Positions 44,552 through 57,386 of a DNA stretch of 64,000 bases are shown one piece after another. Location: positions 94,112 through 158,111 of the forward strand of contig JARWZO010000018.1 in assembly GCA_029866325.1 (NCBI GenBank), given 5' to 3'. The notes beneath the pieces are model-generated. The model was not told where the DNA came from. It did no database searches and saw nothing but the letters and a program-made list of their open reading frames with translations. A program made the translations under genes and the position numbers. This stretch comes from Fluviicola sp. (GTDB lineage Bacteria > Bacteroidota > Bacteroidia > Flavobacteriales_D > Crocinitomicaceae). Position 1 is the first letter of the stretch; every line of letters starts with the position of its first letter.

Positions 44552-45427
44552 ATGAAAGACTTAAAATCGCTACAAGCACTGATTGCACTCATGGATGACC
44601 CCGATGAGCAAATTTTTGCGCATGTACGCGATCGTTTGTTGGAATACGGACCAGACGCCATTCATTATTTGGAATCATCGTGGGAAGAACGCGACTTTGG
44701 GTTACTGTTTCAATCGCGCATAGAAGCCATCATTCACGAGATTCAATTCGAAGAATGCAAACGACAGCTTATCGAATGGTACGAAGGTCCTTCGAAAGAT
44801 TTGCTCCAAGGAACCATTATTATTGCCAAGTATCAATATCCCGGCTTGGATGCTTCGGTTACAACCAAATTCATTGAACAACTACGTCGCGATTGCTGGT
44901 TGGAGCTGAATGAAAATATGACAGCGTTTGAAACCATTCGTGTGTTGAACAATGTATTTTTCGGCAGTTACGGTTTTACGGGGAATTCCAAAAATTATAA
45001 TTCGCCCACCAATTCATACATCAACACGGTGATTGAAACCCGCAAGGGCAATCCGCTGAGTTTAAGTATTCTTTACAGTATTGTTGCACAACAACTCGAA
45101 TTGCCGATTTACGGAGTGAATCTTCCGAATCATTTCATTTTGGCTTATATGGATGAATTTGGTGCCAATCAGTATTTGTCGAATGCCAATGAATACGGTG
45201 TGTTGTTTTATGTGAATGCGTTTTCAAAAGGAAGTATTTTCCAAAAAGAAGATATTCATCAATTTCTTGACGGTTTAAACTTGCCGCACAACCGCGATTA
45301 TTACGAACCGTGTTCCAATTCGGCCATTATTCGTCGCATGATTACCAACCTCATCACTGCCTTTCAGCAAGTAGGGAATCTTGAGAAGGTGAATGAGCTG
45401 ATTGAGTTGAGGGGATTGTTGGAGTGA
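44552..45427 (+). CDS. SirB1-family transglutaminase-like protein
   Basis: A 291-residue protein. The N-terminal ~95 residues are helical and resemble HEAT-like repeats (LIALMDDPDEQIFAHVRDRLLEYG). The SirB1/TPR-transglutaminase region follows (about 100-250): YINTVIETRKGNPLSLSILYSIVAQQLELPIYGVNLPNHFIL (in parts), with the family RKGNPLSL and a PNHF motif. The catalytic cysteine of true transglutaminases is not seen. The family is widespread but without a firm function. The promoter lies directly before the ATG. Confidence 0.8.
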   Translation: MKDLKSLQALIALMDDPDEQIFAHVRDRLLEYGPDAIHYLESSWEERDFGLLFQSRIEAIIHEIQFEECKRQLIEWYEGPSKDLLQGTIIIAKYQYPGLDASVTTKFIEQLRRDCWLELNENMTAFETIRVLNNVFFGSYGFTGNSKNYNSPTNSYINTVIETRKGNPLSLSILYSIVAQQLELPIYGVNLPNHFILAYMDEFGANQYLSNANEYGVLFYVNAFSKGSIFQKEDIHQFLDGLNLPHNRDYYEPCSNSAIIRRMITNLITAFQQVGNLEKVNELIELRGLLE

Positions 45428-45430
45428 CAA

Positions 45431-45467
45431 AAATAAAAAAGGGCCGTCAGCCTAAGGCCGACGACCC
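45431..45467 (-). terminator. Terminator of the 522-residue hypothetical protein gene
   Basis: On the minus strand GGGGTCGTCGGCC pairs with GGCTGACGGCCC with small mismatches, followed by TTTTTTATTTTT. It lies 22 bases past that gene's stop and also near the SirB1-like gene's end, so it may serve both. Confidence 0.8.
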
Positions 45468-45488
45468 CACAGTATTTCATTGTTTCAC

Positions 45489-47057
45489 TTAAAACTTCAA
45501 CAACCCGAATTTTTCTTTTTTACCATACTGGAAATACATAAACAGTTCGCTATTGATGTAATCTGCTGTGAATTTTTTCGGCACGGCATAAGCGGCAGTT
45601 TCTTCACGTGATGTGTAGCGATTTCGGGAATATTCACCGTTGGTCAAATCAATTTCCACTTTGGCCACACAATTTGTCTTCTTTCTGTAGGAGGCTGCAT
45701 AAAGTCCTTTTTCTCCGAGGAAAAAATCGCCCGTTTCCGTGTAGTTTTTGGTGTTATCGTTGAAGAACATGATGAATTTATCATCGGTGAAATAACCGCC
45801 GATACTACTGTAATATCCACCATCATTGGTTGAAACCTGACGTTTATTCATTTTCTGAATCCACTCGAATTGCCCGCCTTCCTGCACACGATAGGTAATG
45901 ATATCGTTGTAATAATACGTGTATGTGGTAGTGGTTGCACCTGTTCTTGCATCTCTGGTAGTGTGCACAATTACGTAATATTGCTCCATTACCACAATCA
46001 CTCCTCCATCTGCAGTGGTATGTACTTCACGGAAATCATAGCTGTACAATTGCGGAGCTCCCTTGCCTTTTTCTTCGCGTTTGTTGGCTTTTGTTTTTTG
46101 TTTTTCAGACCAATCTTGGGTGATAAAATCTTTGGTAAACTCACTGAATCCTTCGTTTACAATTTCCTGATTGGCAAAATCGACTTGAAAATAAAAGGCA
46201 CCTTTTGTACTGGCGCTTCCTTCACCGTAAAGTCCGGTGCAGGTCAAAATACGACGCTCATCCGAAGAAAAAGTCATATCGGTAATGCGTTTGTCACCCA
46301 AATCGAGGTTCATTTCCGTCATGTCATTGTCTTTGATCAAAAAGATCAGGTATTTTTTCAACGACGTATAATCGCGCACTTTTCCTCGGTCATTCGTATT
46401 ATAGACTTTTAATCCGAGGAACAAATCGCCGGTGTTCGACAAATAGTGATTGGTAATATCGGCTTCTTTCGGATCATAAGGCGATTCGTATTCTCCTTCA
46501 GAAACCACGTTGAACTCATTGTTGTATACTTTGTAACCGAAACGTTCGCTTTCTGTTTTCGTACTCGGAATAGAATATTCCACACAGAAAAACGCTTTGT
46601 TTTTCGATTGGATCACATTAAAATAACCTGATTTATTCCATCCTTTCGGCATTTCGTATTCGGCCAGCAAGGTTGGGATACCCACTGGGGTACAGCTTTC
46701 AGTATAGAGCTGATAATACAACTTATTCTGCTTATCCGCTTTGTCGGAAAGAAAAATCACCATTTTGCCATTGACAATGATCATGTCGTTCAACGAACCG
46801 ACACCGGATTCCGTTTTGAGCACGATTTTCTCCTGCGCGATTGGCATAAAATCCTCATAACGCTTCAGTTGGTAATTTCCGGCAAGCATACCTCCACTCC
46901 AGACAGTGGTATAGAAGTTTTTACCTTGTTCGGGGTAAATGACCGTTCCGCGACCGTTGCTTTTTACCAGTTCGCTCCATTCTACTTCTTGGGCAATGGT
47001 GATTTGATTGGCCGTCGCAAAGAAAGCTATCGCCAGAAAAGTTGATTTTAATTTCAT
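45489..47057 (-). CDS. Hypothetical exported protein, possible beta-propeller
   Basis: A 522-residue protein with a signal peptide (1-22, ending IAQ) and a pattern of strand pairs suggesting a beta-propeller (KMVIFLSDKADKQNKLYYQLY, KFIMFFNDN, GLYAASYRKKTNCVAKVEIDL). A charged, Lys/Glu-rich segment (KQKTKANKREEKGKG, about 320-335) is inserted. No family recognised. It is transcribed away from the small HEAT-like gene, with about 70 bases between their starts. Confidence 0.6.
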   Translation of the reverse strand: MKLKSTFLAIAFFATANQITIAQEVEWSELVKSNGRGTVIYPEQGKNFYTTVWSGGMLAGNYQLKRYEDFMPIAQEKIVLKTESGVGSLNDMIIVNGKMVIFLSDKADKQNKLYYQLYTESCTPVGIPTLLAEYEMPKGWNKSGYFNVIQSKNKAFFCVEYSIPSTKTESERFGYKVYNNEFNVVSEGEYESPYDPKEADITNHYLSNTGDLFLGLKVYNTNDRGKVRDYTSLKKYLIFLIKDNDMTEMNLDLGDKRITDMTFSSDERRILTCTGLYGEGSASTKGAFYFQVDFANQEIVNEGFSEFTKDFITQDWSEKQKTKANKREEKGKGAPQLYSYDFREVHTTADGGVIVVMEQYYVIVHTTRDARTGATTTTYTYYYNDIITYRVQEGGQFEWIQKMNKRQVSTNDGGYYSSIGGYFTDDKFIMFFNDNTKNYTETGDFFLGEKGLYAASYRKKTNCVAKVEIDLTNGEYSRNRYTSREETAAYAVPKKFTADYINSELFMYFQYGKKEKFGLLKF

Positions 47058-47125
47058 TCGTTGAATTATTTGAAGCTAAAAGTACCTATTTTAACCAACG
47101 TTTCAGGTAATTCATTTCATTTCTC

Positions 47126-47641
47126 ATGAACCTTTCAGACCAACTTCGCCTTTCGTTTAAGGAAGATGATTCCGATGCCAATCTTCGGAAATGGGCGCGT
47201 TTCATTTCTGAAAACAATGTCGAAATTGAGGATTTAATTGGTTTATTAGACGAAGACCGATTCACTGCCATGCGGTTTTTATGGATCATGGGCGGGTTGG
47301 TTGAAATAGATCCTGAAAAAGTAGCTCCGATAGTTCCTTATTTCTTTGAAAAACGGCACACAATCACCGTTCCGAATTACGACAGAAGTCTCGCGAAATT
47401 TTGTTGGCTGGCTGGTATTCCCGAAGAAATCGAGGGCGAAGTAACCGATGCTTTGTTTCAATGGATTTTGAACCCGAAAGTCAGCACCTCGACGAAAAGC
47501 TTTGCGGTATTGGCGCTTTACAAACAAACCCAAAAATACCCGGATTTAAAACTTGAGCTCCGGATGGTGATTGAAGATCAGTTGGGTAAAAACGGTTCGT
47601 CGTTTGAGAAGCGGGCAGGGAAGATGTTGCTTAAATTGTAA
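47126..47641 (+). CDS. Hypothetical HEAT-like helical protein
   Basis: A 171-residue, fully helical, soluble protein. Its regular helix pairs (LRKWARFISENNVEIEDLIGLL; DRFTAMRFLWIMGGLVEIDPEKVAPIVPYFFEKR) resemble HEAT-type repeats seen in Bacteroidota proteins of unknown function. No signal peptide. No partner is evident from the neighbourhood. Confidence 0.65.
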   Translation: MNLSDQLRLSFKEDDSDANLRKWARFISENNVEIEDLIGLLDEDRFTAMRFLWIMGGLVEIDPEKVAPIVPYFFEKRHTITVPNYDRSLAKFCWLAGIPEEIEGEVTDALFQWILNPKVSTSTKSFAVLALYKQTQKYPDLKLELRMVIEDQLGKNGSSFEKRAGKMLLKL

Positions 47642-47723
47642 AAATTCATTTCGATGGTTCAGTTTGACGGTAATTTAACCACTACCTATCTTGAAGAATA
47701 TTAGTTTCCGTACAAAAATTCGA

Positions 47724-48224
47724 TCACTCATTAAAATCCGTGATTACATGTTCCGGGAGTTTTTTATTGGATCGCACATTTTGCACATAATGATGAATGT
47801 GGTTGCCTTTAGGATCAATGCTATCGAAGGTTACTAGAATGCCACTAGCATACTTGTAAAACCCCCTTTCCTTGCTGGTTTTGGACTGACTGGAAATGGT
47901 TTCAGGTATTCCTGATTTAAAGACGGTTTTTAATTCAACTTCATCATCGGTGTAGGTACCGATTGAAATTTCTTTTGATTCGAGCAACTTTCCATTTTGT
48001 TCGAAAAAACGTATCATCGCTTGCGCGGGAGCCGGATCGAAGTCTTCATATGGAATCGAATCATACTCCAAAGTTTTTTTTTCGAGACTGAATTCATCCA
48101 TCGCCATCAATTCAGGTTTAAGTTCAGCCTCCTGATCCTTACTATTATTAATCACAGCTAAACGAGCTATCAAACACACGCCCATGAGAACTGCAATCAA
48201 AGCTGTTGATCTGTTTTTATTCAT
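47724..48224 (-). CDS. Hypothetical membrane-anchored or exported protein
   Basis: A 166-residue protein with one N-terminal hydrophobic segment (about residues 9-26) that could be an anchor or signal peptide, and a soluble polar region (about 30-166) containing repeated Tyr/Asp-rich stretches such as YDSIPYEDFDPAPAQ. Its central part (FFEQNGKLLESKEISIGTY) is weakly like MORN-type toxin-antitoxin repeats, but too short to assign. Function unknown. No clear operon partner. Confidence 0.55.
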   Translation of the reverse strand: MNKNRSTALIAVLMGVCLIARLAVINNSKDQEAELKPELMAMDEFSLEKKTLEYDSIPYEDFDPAPAQAMIRFFEQNGKLLESKEISIGTYTDDEVELKTVFKSGIPETISSQSKTSKERGFYKYASGILVTFDSIDPKGNHIHHYVQNVRSNKKLPEHVITDFNE

Positions 48225-48479
48225 CCGACATTCTATTTGGTTTCGGCATAAGCATCATTGCCCGCTTTAGCGAAGCAAGATACTAATAAATTCATACGTT
48301 GTGATTTGTCGTTGCCCTGTCTATCACTGTCAGTTTTTACCAATCAACTCAGCACCGTAATGGCACATAAGCGTATATACGTGTCTAATAACCGAACGGT
48401 TCGTCGTTTGAGAAGCACGCAAGGAAGATGTTGCTTAGTCTTTAATTTAATATCGAAACAAATTTGTTACGTGTTTGTC

Positions 48480-48547
48480 TTACCCCTACGGGGTAATGGA
48501 TGTTATATCAAAATCGTCTAACATATCTCGTCCCTACGGGACACCCA
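48480..48547. repeat. TCCCnnAGGGAC palindromic repeat element (inverted copy)
   Basis: TACCCCTACGGGGTA (from 48481) and GTCCCTACGGGAC (from 48530) are two palindromes about 50 bases apart. On the minus strand the order and spacing match the unit at 7610-7680, and a GAAAACCA ... GCGAGCG flank also resembles 7590-7603. The surrounding gap 48225-48649 shows no gene. Confidence 0.7.
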
Positions 48548-48583
48548 ATATGTTGAAAACCAATTAACAGAAAAGGCGAGCGC

Positions 48584-53032
<4,449 letters not shown>

Positions 53033-53170
53033 ATTTCAGGGCATTTTTGGGAGAATAAAGTTAGGGAAAACTGAGCGTTTATCTGCATGAAGAAGTCGTG
53101 GATGTTGATAACTCGGGGTAATCGTGGGGAAGTTGTCGGCAACTTTAAAGAACACGTGAATGTGTTGCGT

Positions 53171-53208
53171 TAAAAAAACAGGCGAACTTCTCTGGAAAGT
53201 CCGCCTGT
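53171..53208 (-). terminator. Terminator of the DUF1573 cluster
   Basis: On the minus strand CAGGCGGACTT pairs with AAGTTCGCCTG around TTCCAGAG-like loop bases, followed by TTTTTTT. It lies 26 bases past the last DUF1573 stop codon. Confidence 0.85.
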
Positions 53209-53233
53209 ATTGCTTTGTTGGTGTTAAAAAATC

Positions 53234-53683
53234 TTAGCTTTTTGTCGGTGCACCCGTTTCATTGACAGGAGTTCCATCGGCAGGAGCCAATACATTTCCT
53301 TTGATGCGTATTACTTTCGTCGGCTCGTTTATCGCGTTGGAAGTGATGGTCACAGACTTGTTGATCGGACCTGCATTTTTTGTGTTGTATTTCACGGTAA
53401 TTACCCCTTTTGCTCCCGGTGCAATCGGTTCTTTCGGCCATTCCGGAACAGTGCACTGACATGAACCTTTTACGTTAGCCAGAATCAAGGGTTCTGATCC
53501 TTTATTGACAAATTCGAACGTACATTCGCCATTGGCGCCGTTTTTAATGGTTCCGTAGTCGTGTACTTCTTTTGTGAATTCGATAATTGCTCCGCCTTGC
53601 TGATCTACAGGCTGCGCGAACAGATTACTTGCTGATGTCATAGCAACGAATGCAAGTAGAAGTGTAAAGAAAGTTGATTTCAT
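53234..53683 (-). CDS. DUF1573 exported protein (copy a)
   Basis: A 149-residue protein with a signal peptide (1-23, ending LFAQ) and one DUF1573 Ig-like beta sandwich (about 30-130): IEFTKEVHDYGTIKNG at the start and the family's cysteine pair in GSCQCTVPEWP. It is nearly identical along its core to copy c at 54292, with the same ending PVNETGAP, so the two arose by recent duplication (inference). Function unknown; DUF1573 domains act as structural modules in envelope proteins. Confidence 0.85.
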   Translation of the reverse strand: MKSTFFTLLLAFVAMTSASNLFAQPVDQQGGAIIEFTKEVHDYGTIKNGANGECTFEFVNKGSEPLILANVKGSCQCTVPEWPKEPIAPGAKGVITVKYNTKNAGPINKSVTITSNAINEPTKVIRIKGNVLAPADGTPVNETGAPTKS

Positions 53684-53763
53684 TGTGTTTCGATTTTATG
53701 ATAGAAAGGTACGAAACAACCTTATTCCAAGCGCGTCTTTAACAGATCATTAACCACTGGAGG

Positions 53764-53904
53764 ATGCTTGATGCTGGATTTTTGATGTTGGATGAAATTC
53801 AGGTAATGATCAGCGATCAAATGAACGAATTACTGATTTCGATAGAATGAATTGAGTTTGGATTGAAAATCCTAATCAAAAATCCAACATCAAAAATCAA
53901 GCAT
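53764..53904. repeat. Inverted repeat with GATTTTTGATGTTGGAT arms
   Basis: GATTTTTGATGTTGGAT (53777-53793) has its exact reverse complement at 53882-53898, and ATGCTTGAT (53764-53772) pairs with ATCAAGCAT (53896-53904). The right arm begins right after the stop codon of DUF1573 copy b. The DNA between the arms is AT-rich and shows no gene. Confidence 0.7.
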
Positions 53905-53907
53905 TTC

Positions 53908-54285
53908 TTAGTCCTCCGTAGGAACCACAAACACCTTAAAGCGCAGGTATTCGGTTTTTTTCTTGGAATTGGTATGCAGAATGATGGTGCGATCTTGTTG
54001 GTAATACTTTCCATTGGTATCGAACTCAACGGTGATTTCGGCAACATCGCCCGGCTTAATAACTCCCGGAAGTGTCACTTTTGTGCAGGTACAAGCTACA
54101 TCATAATCTGAAATGATCAATGGAGCTTTGCCCGTATTGCTGATTTCGAAGGTATACTTCAACTGGACGCCTTCCTGGGTTCTAGGAAATTTATGCACCG
54201 GATGGTCACAAAAAAATTCCGCCGTTTGACCAAAGCCAAAGGCGGAATTTAAGACCAACAGTATAAAAGCTACTGTGAATTTCAT
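53908..54285 (-). CDS. DUF1573 exported protein (copy b)
   Basis: A 125-residue protein with a signal peptide (1-18, ending GFGQ) and one DUF1573 domain (about 25-120; RTQEGVQLKYTFEISNTGKAPLIISD), with its cysteines in VACTCTKVTLP. It is much more divergent from copies a and c than they are from each other. It follows copy c after 6 bases on the same strand, so they share a transcript. Confidence 0.8.
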   Translation of the reverse strand: MKFTVAFILLVLNSAFGFGQTAEFFCDHPVHKFPRTQEGVQLKYTFEISNTGKAPLIISDYDVACTCTKVTLPGVIKPGDVAEITVEFDTNGKYYQQDRTIILHTNSKKKTEYLRFKVFVVPTED

Positions 54286-54291
54286 GTGTTC

Positions 54292-54735
54292 TTAGTTTGC
54301 AGACGGTGCACCTGTGTTGTTTACAGGACTTCCTTCAGCAGGAGCAGCAACATTACCTTTGATACGCAATACTTTCGTAGGCTCATTTACAGCGTTTGAA
54401 GTAATGGTAACCGATTTGTTGATCGGACCAGCGTTTTTCGTATTGTATTTTACGGTAATTCTTTGTTTTTCTCCCGGTGCAATCGGTTCTTTCGGCCACT
54501 CAGGAACAGTACATCCGCAAGATCCTTTAGCGTTAGAAATGATCAACGGCTCACTTCCTGTATTCGTAAATTCAAACGTACAAGTTCCGTTACCTCCGTT
54601 TTTAACGTTTCCGTAATCGTGAACGTCTTTTACAAACTCGATTTTAGGACCGGTTTGAACTTCCTGAGCGATTGCTGCGTTGAAACCGATTGAGGCTACA
54701 AACGCCAACATCATTGTAAAAAATATCTTTTTCAT
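54292..54735 (-). CDS. DUF1573 exported protein (copy c)
   Basis: A 147-residue protein with a signal peptide (ending AIAQ) and one DUF1573 domain with GSCGCTVPEWP. Its core matches copy a almost word for word (KEPIAPG, NAGPINKSVTITSNA, RIKGNV). I start at MKKIFF, after the -7 box at 54761-54768; an ATG 12 bases upstream would add MSHK. Confidence 0.85.
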   Translation of the reverse strand: MKKIFFTMMLAFVASIGFNAAIAQEVQTGPKIEFVKDVHDYGNVKNGGNGTCTFEFTNTGSEPLIISNAKGSCGCTVPEWPKEPIAPGEKQRITVKYNTKNAGPINKSVTITSNAVNEPTKVLRIKGNVAAPAEGSPVNNTGAPSAN

Positions 54736-54760
54736 TTTATGCGACATTAAAGTGTTTGAT

Positions 54761-54768
54761 CAAATATA
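54761..54768 (-). promoter_or_regulatory. -7 box TATATTTG of the DUF1573 c-b genes
   Basis: Minus-strand match to TAnnTTTG, 25 bases before MKKIFF, separating these genes from the ruvX-def-TPR operon. Confidence 0.5.
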
Positions 54769-54810
54769 GAAGTATTCTTTCATTAAATAGATGCTTTAAC
54801 ACATCGTTAA

Positions 54811-55353
54811 CTAATCTTTTGTCTGCAACTCAATGAGTTCTTCGAACGACTTGTCGATGTTATCGAGCCTGAACTGAACCGTTTCGCGCTCTTCTTTCGG
54901 AAGGTTCGGATTTTCTTTGAGCAACATGTTGTAGTATTTGTACACCAATTCTTTTTTCCGCGGAATGATAAACAAGTCGTAAGCAGAGGCCAAACTTTGC
55001 AGCACCATCGGTCTGTTTTTGTAATCAGGATACTTATTGATCAGCGTATCGGCATACAATACCGCCAACCCATGAAGCCCGTTGCTGGAAAGAATTACAT
55101 GCGCTTTGTCAAGGTATTTCGGGGCTTCCTTGCTTTTCGGGAAGTTCCGGTAAACTGCCAAGCATTTTTCGGCGTAATTGATGGTGGTTTCTCTATTTCC
55201 AGCCGGAATCAGGTTGCGTTTGAGTGAATCTTCAAACAACGAAATTTCTTTTACCAGCGATTCTTTCGTGATGGCTTCTTTTTCACTTGCACCACCTGAA
55301 CATGCCACCAAAACGGTCGTGAATACCGCCATTCCTATTACAAGTATTTTCAT
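54811..55353 (-). CDS. Hypothetical TPR-like lipoprotein
   Basis: A 180-residue protein with a lipobox ending VLVAC (Cys18) and SGGASEKEA behind it. The rest is helical, with repeat-like units resembling TPRs (INYAEKCLAVYRNFPKSKEAPKYLDKAHVIL; AVLYADTLINKYPDYKNRPMVLQSLASAYDLF). It overlaps the def stop codon by one base (TAATG) and is probably translated with it. Conserved next to def in many Bacteroidota; role unknown. Confidence 0.75.
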   Translation of the reverse strand: MKILVIGMAVFTTVLVACSGGASEKEAITKESLVKEISLFEDSLKRNLIPAGNRETTINYAEKCLAVYRNFPKSKEAPKYLDKAHVILSSNGLHGLAVLYADTLINKYPDYKNRPMVLQSLASAYDLFIIPRKKELVYKYYNMLLKENPNLPKEERETVQFRLDNIDKSFEELIELQTKD

Positions 55354-55949
55354 TATCTGCCTTTTTTGGTATTCGGGAATTTCATTCGGTAATCGACCTC
55401 AACGATTCCTTGCGAGATATTCGCCAATCGCTTGGTGAGTAGTCTTTTTTTAAGCACCGATAAGTGATCGGTAAACAATACACCTTCGATGTGATCGTAT
55501 TCATGTTGAATAATCCGGGCTTTGTAGCCATCGAATTCTTCTTCTTTCAACTGCCAGTTTTGATCGAAATACGAAATCTTAATACGCTCCTTGCGCATCA
55601 CTTCCTCTCTGATCTTGGGAATACTGAGGCAGCCTTCGGCAAATCCCCATTCTTTACCCGATTCTTCTTCAATAATAGGATTGATGAATACCTGCTTGAA
55701 TCCTTCCATGTCAACGGCACGGGGATCGGGTTCTTCTTCATCTTCATCTTCGGCAAACGGACTTCCATCAACCACAAACAAACGTATCGATTTTCCGATC
55801 TGCGGAGCAGCCAAACCAACTCCGGAAGCCTCGTACATTGTTTCAAACATATCAGCGATTAACTGATCGAGGTTCGGGTAGTCCTGATCAATTTCTTCCG
55901 CTTCTTTTTTTAATACCGGATCGCCGTAGGCAACTATTGGTAAAATCAT
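55353..55949 (-). CDS. def: Peptide deformylase
   Basis: A 198-residue metalloprotease removing the N-terminal formyl group from nascent proteins. All three motifs are present: GVGLAAPQIG (about residues 43-52), EGCLSIP (about 103-109) and QHEYDHIEG (about 147-155), supplying the Cys and two His metal ligands. An acidic insert (AEDEDEEEPDPRA, about 66-78) between motifs 1 and 2 is seen in Bacteroidota forms. The gene overlaps the TPR lipoprotein by one base and follows ruvX. Confidence 0.97.
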   Translation of the reverse strand: MILPIVAYGDPVLKKEAEEIDQDYPNLDQLIADMFETMYEASGVGLAAPQIGKSIRLFVVDGSPFAEDEDEEEPDPRAVDMEGFKQVFINPIIEEESGKEWGFAEGCLSIPKIREEVMRKERIKISYFDQNWQLKEEEFDGYKARIIQHEYDHIEGVLFTDHLSVLKKRLLTKRLANISQGIVEVDYRMKFPNTKKGR

Positions 55950-56005
55950 TCCTAAACTTTTTAGAGTACAAAGTTATAAAATCGTTCAACAGATTTTACA
56001 ATTCC

Positions 56006-56422
56006 TTATTTCATGCGTGTTTGAAGGTAATCCTGCAGGATAATTGTTGCGCTGATTTCGTCAATCAATCCTTTTTGTTGCCGGTCTTTTTTCTTCATCC
56101 CGCTTTGTGCAATCACCGCCGACGCCATTTTCGAGGTAAATCGTTCGTCTAATGAGGCTATTTTCACTAACGGAAATTCGTTCTCAAGGGTTTGTTTCAG
56201 CAACCGAACATTTTCGGTAATGTGCGAATCGGAAGTATCCAATCGTTTGGGCTCACCGATCACAATTTCTTCCAGATTTTCAGCAATCACCAAGGTTTTC
56301 AATTCGACCATAAGTTGCTTGCTTTCTATGGTTTTCAACCCAAAGGCAAAGATCTTTTGATCATCCGAAATAGCCAATCCGGTTCGTTTTAATCCGAAAT
56401 CAATTGAGAGAATTTTACCCAT
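56006..56422 (-). CDS. ruvX: Holliday junction resolvase-like RuvX (YqgF)
   Basis: A 138-residue RNase H-fold protein: ILSIDFGLKRTGLAISD (residues 4-20) with the first catalytic aspartate, EEIVIGEPKR, DERFTSKMA and a C-terminal DEISATIILQDYL with the last acidic residues. YqgF is involved in 16S rRNA end maturation in E. coli and is annotated as a resolvase by fold. It heads the ruvX-def-TPR operon. A -7 box lies 5 bases before its ATG. Confidence 0.93.
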   Translation of the reverse strand: MGKILSIDFGLKRTGLAISDDQKIFAFGLKTIESKQLMVELKTLVIAENLEEIVIGEPKRLDTSDSHITENVRLLKQTLENEFPLVKIASLDERFTSKMASAVIAQSGMKKKDRQQKGLIDEISATIILQDYLQTRMK

Positions 56423-56426
56423 GCTG

Positions 56427-56434
56427 CAAAGATA
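56427..56434 (-). promoter_or_regulatory. -7 box TATCTTTG of ruvX
   Basis: Minus-strand full match to TAnnTTTG, ending 4 bases before the start codon; predicted leader of about one base. Confidence 0.55.
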
Positions 56435-56459
56435 ATTTATTTAGAGAACTAGGGAGATA

Positions 56460-56521
56460 GGGAACTAGGGAGCTGGGATTGGCACCTCCTAGTTCCCTCA
56501 AATCCTAGTTCCCTAGTTCCC
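56460..56521. repeat. GGGAACTAGGGA inverted repeat between ruvX and dapD
   Basis: GGGAACTAGGGAGCTGGGAT (from 56460) is repeated in inverse at 56501-56521 with two mismatches; additional GAACTAGGGA copies lie at about 56446 and, inverted, 56490. It separates two divergent promoters, so it is not a terminator. Confidence 0.7.
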
Positions 56522-56530
56522 CAAAACAGC

Positions 56531-56538
56531 TATCTTTG
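56531..56538 (+). promoter_or_regulatory. -7 box TATCTTTG of dapD
   Basis: A full match to TAnnTTTG, 18 bases before the ATG. It overlaps a TTG that would be an upstream in-frame alternative start, which supports the ATG at 56557. Confidence 0.55.
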
Positions 56539-56556
56539 CAAAAAAAAGAAAACCGT

Positions 56557-57366
56557 ATGCGATCAATCATAGAAGCAGCTTGGGAAAATCGGGCGTTATT
56601 GGAAGAAGTTGAAACCCGTAAAGCCATCGAACATGTAATCGAAGAGTTGGATAAAGGGATTTTACGTGTTGCAGAACCGATGGATGACGGAACATGGCAA
56701 GTCAACGAGTGGGTAAAAAAAGCCGTTGTCATGTATTTCCCGATTCGAAAAATGGAAACCATTGAAGTGGGTCCGTTTGAGTTTCATGATAAAATGGCGC
56801 TAAAGAAAGATTACGCAAAATTGGGCGTGCGCGTTGTACCTCACGCGATTGCACGTTATGGCGCTTTTGTTGCGTCGGGTGTGATCATGATGCCATCGTA
56901 TATCAATATCGGTGCTTATGTAGATAGCGGAACGATGGTTGACACATGGGCTACTGTAGGTTCATGCGCTCAAATAGGCAAAAACGTTCACCTGAGCGGT
57001 GGAGTTGGAATCGGTGGTGTATTGGAACCTTTACAAGCTGCGCCCGTGATCATTGAAGACGATGCCTTTATCGGTTCACGTTGTATTGTTGTAGAAGGTG
57101 TACGTGTTGGCAAAGAAGCCGTTTTGGGTGCAAACGTTGTATTGACTCAATCTACAAAAATCATTGATGTAACAGGCGAAACTCCGGTTGAAACCAAAGG
57201 TTATGTCCCTGAGCGATCAGTGGTGATTCCCGGATCATATACCAAAACATTTCCTGCAGGTGAATACCAAGTGCCTTGCGCGCTGATTATTGGAAAACGA
57301 AAAGCATCGACAGACTTAAAAACCTCTTTGAATGATGCGCTGCGCGAACACAATGTCGCCGTGTAG
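56557..57366 (+). CDS. dapD: 2,3,4,5-tetrahydropyridine-2,6-dicarboxylate N-succinyltransferase DapD
   Basis: A 269-residue enzyme of the succinylase branch of lysine and diaminopimelate synthesis. The N-terminal helical domain is followed by a left-handed beta helix of hexapeptide repeats (about 100-230; YINIGAYVDSGTMVDTWATVGSCAQIGKNVHLSGGVGIGG, in parts) and the C-terminal strand region with VPCALIIGKRK. Length is normal (about 270). It stands alone, with a -7 box just upstream. The pathway's first enzyme, aspartate kinase, is at 18158. Confidence 0.95.
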   Translation: MRSIIEAAWENRALLEEVETRKAIEHVIEELDKGILRVAEPMDDGTWQVNEWVKKAVVMYFPIRKMETIEVGPFEFHDKMALKKDYAKLGVRVVPHAIARYGAFVASGVIMMPSYINIGAYVDSGTMVDTWATVGSCAQIGKNVHLSGGVGIGGVLEPLQAAPVIIEDDAFIGSRCIVVEGVRVGKEAVLGANVVLTQSTKIIDVTGETPVETKGYVPERSVVIPGSYTKTFPAGEYQVPCALIIGKRKASTDLKTSLNDALREHNVAV

Positions 57367-57386
57367 TTGCTAGTCGCGACTCGCAC

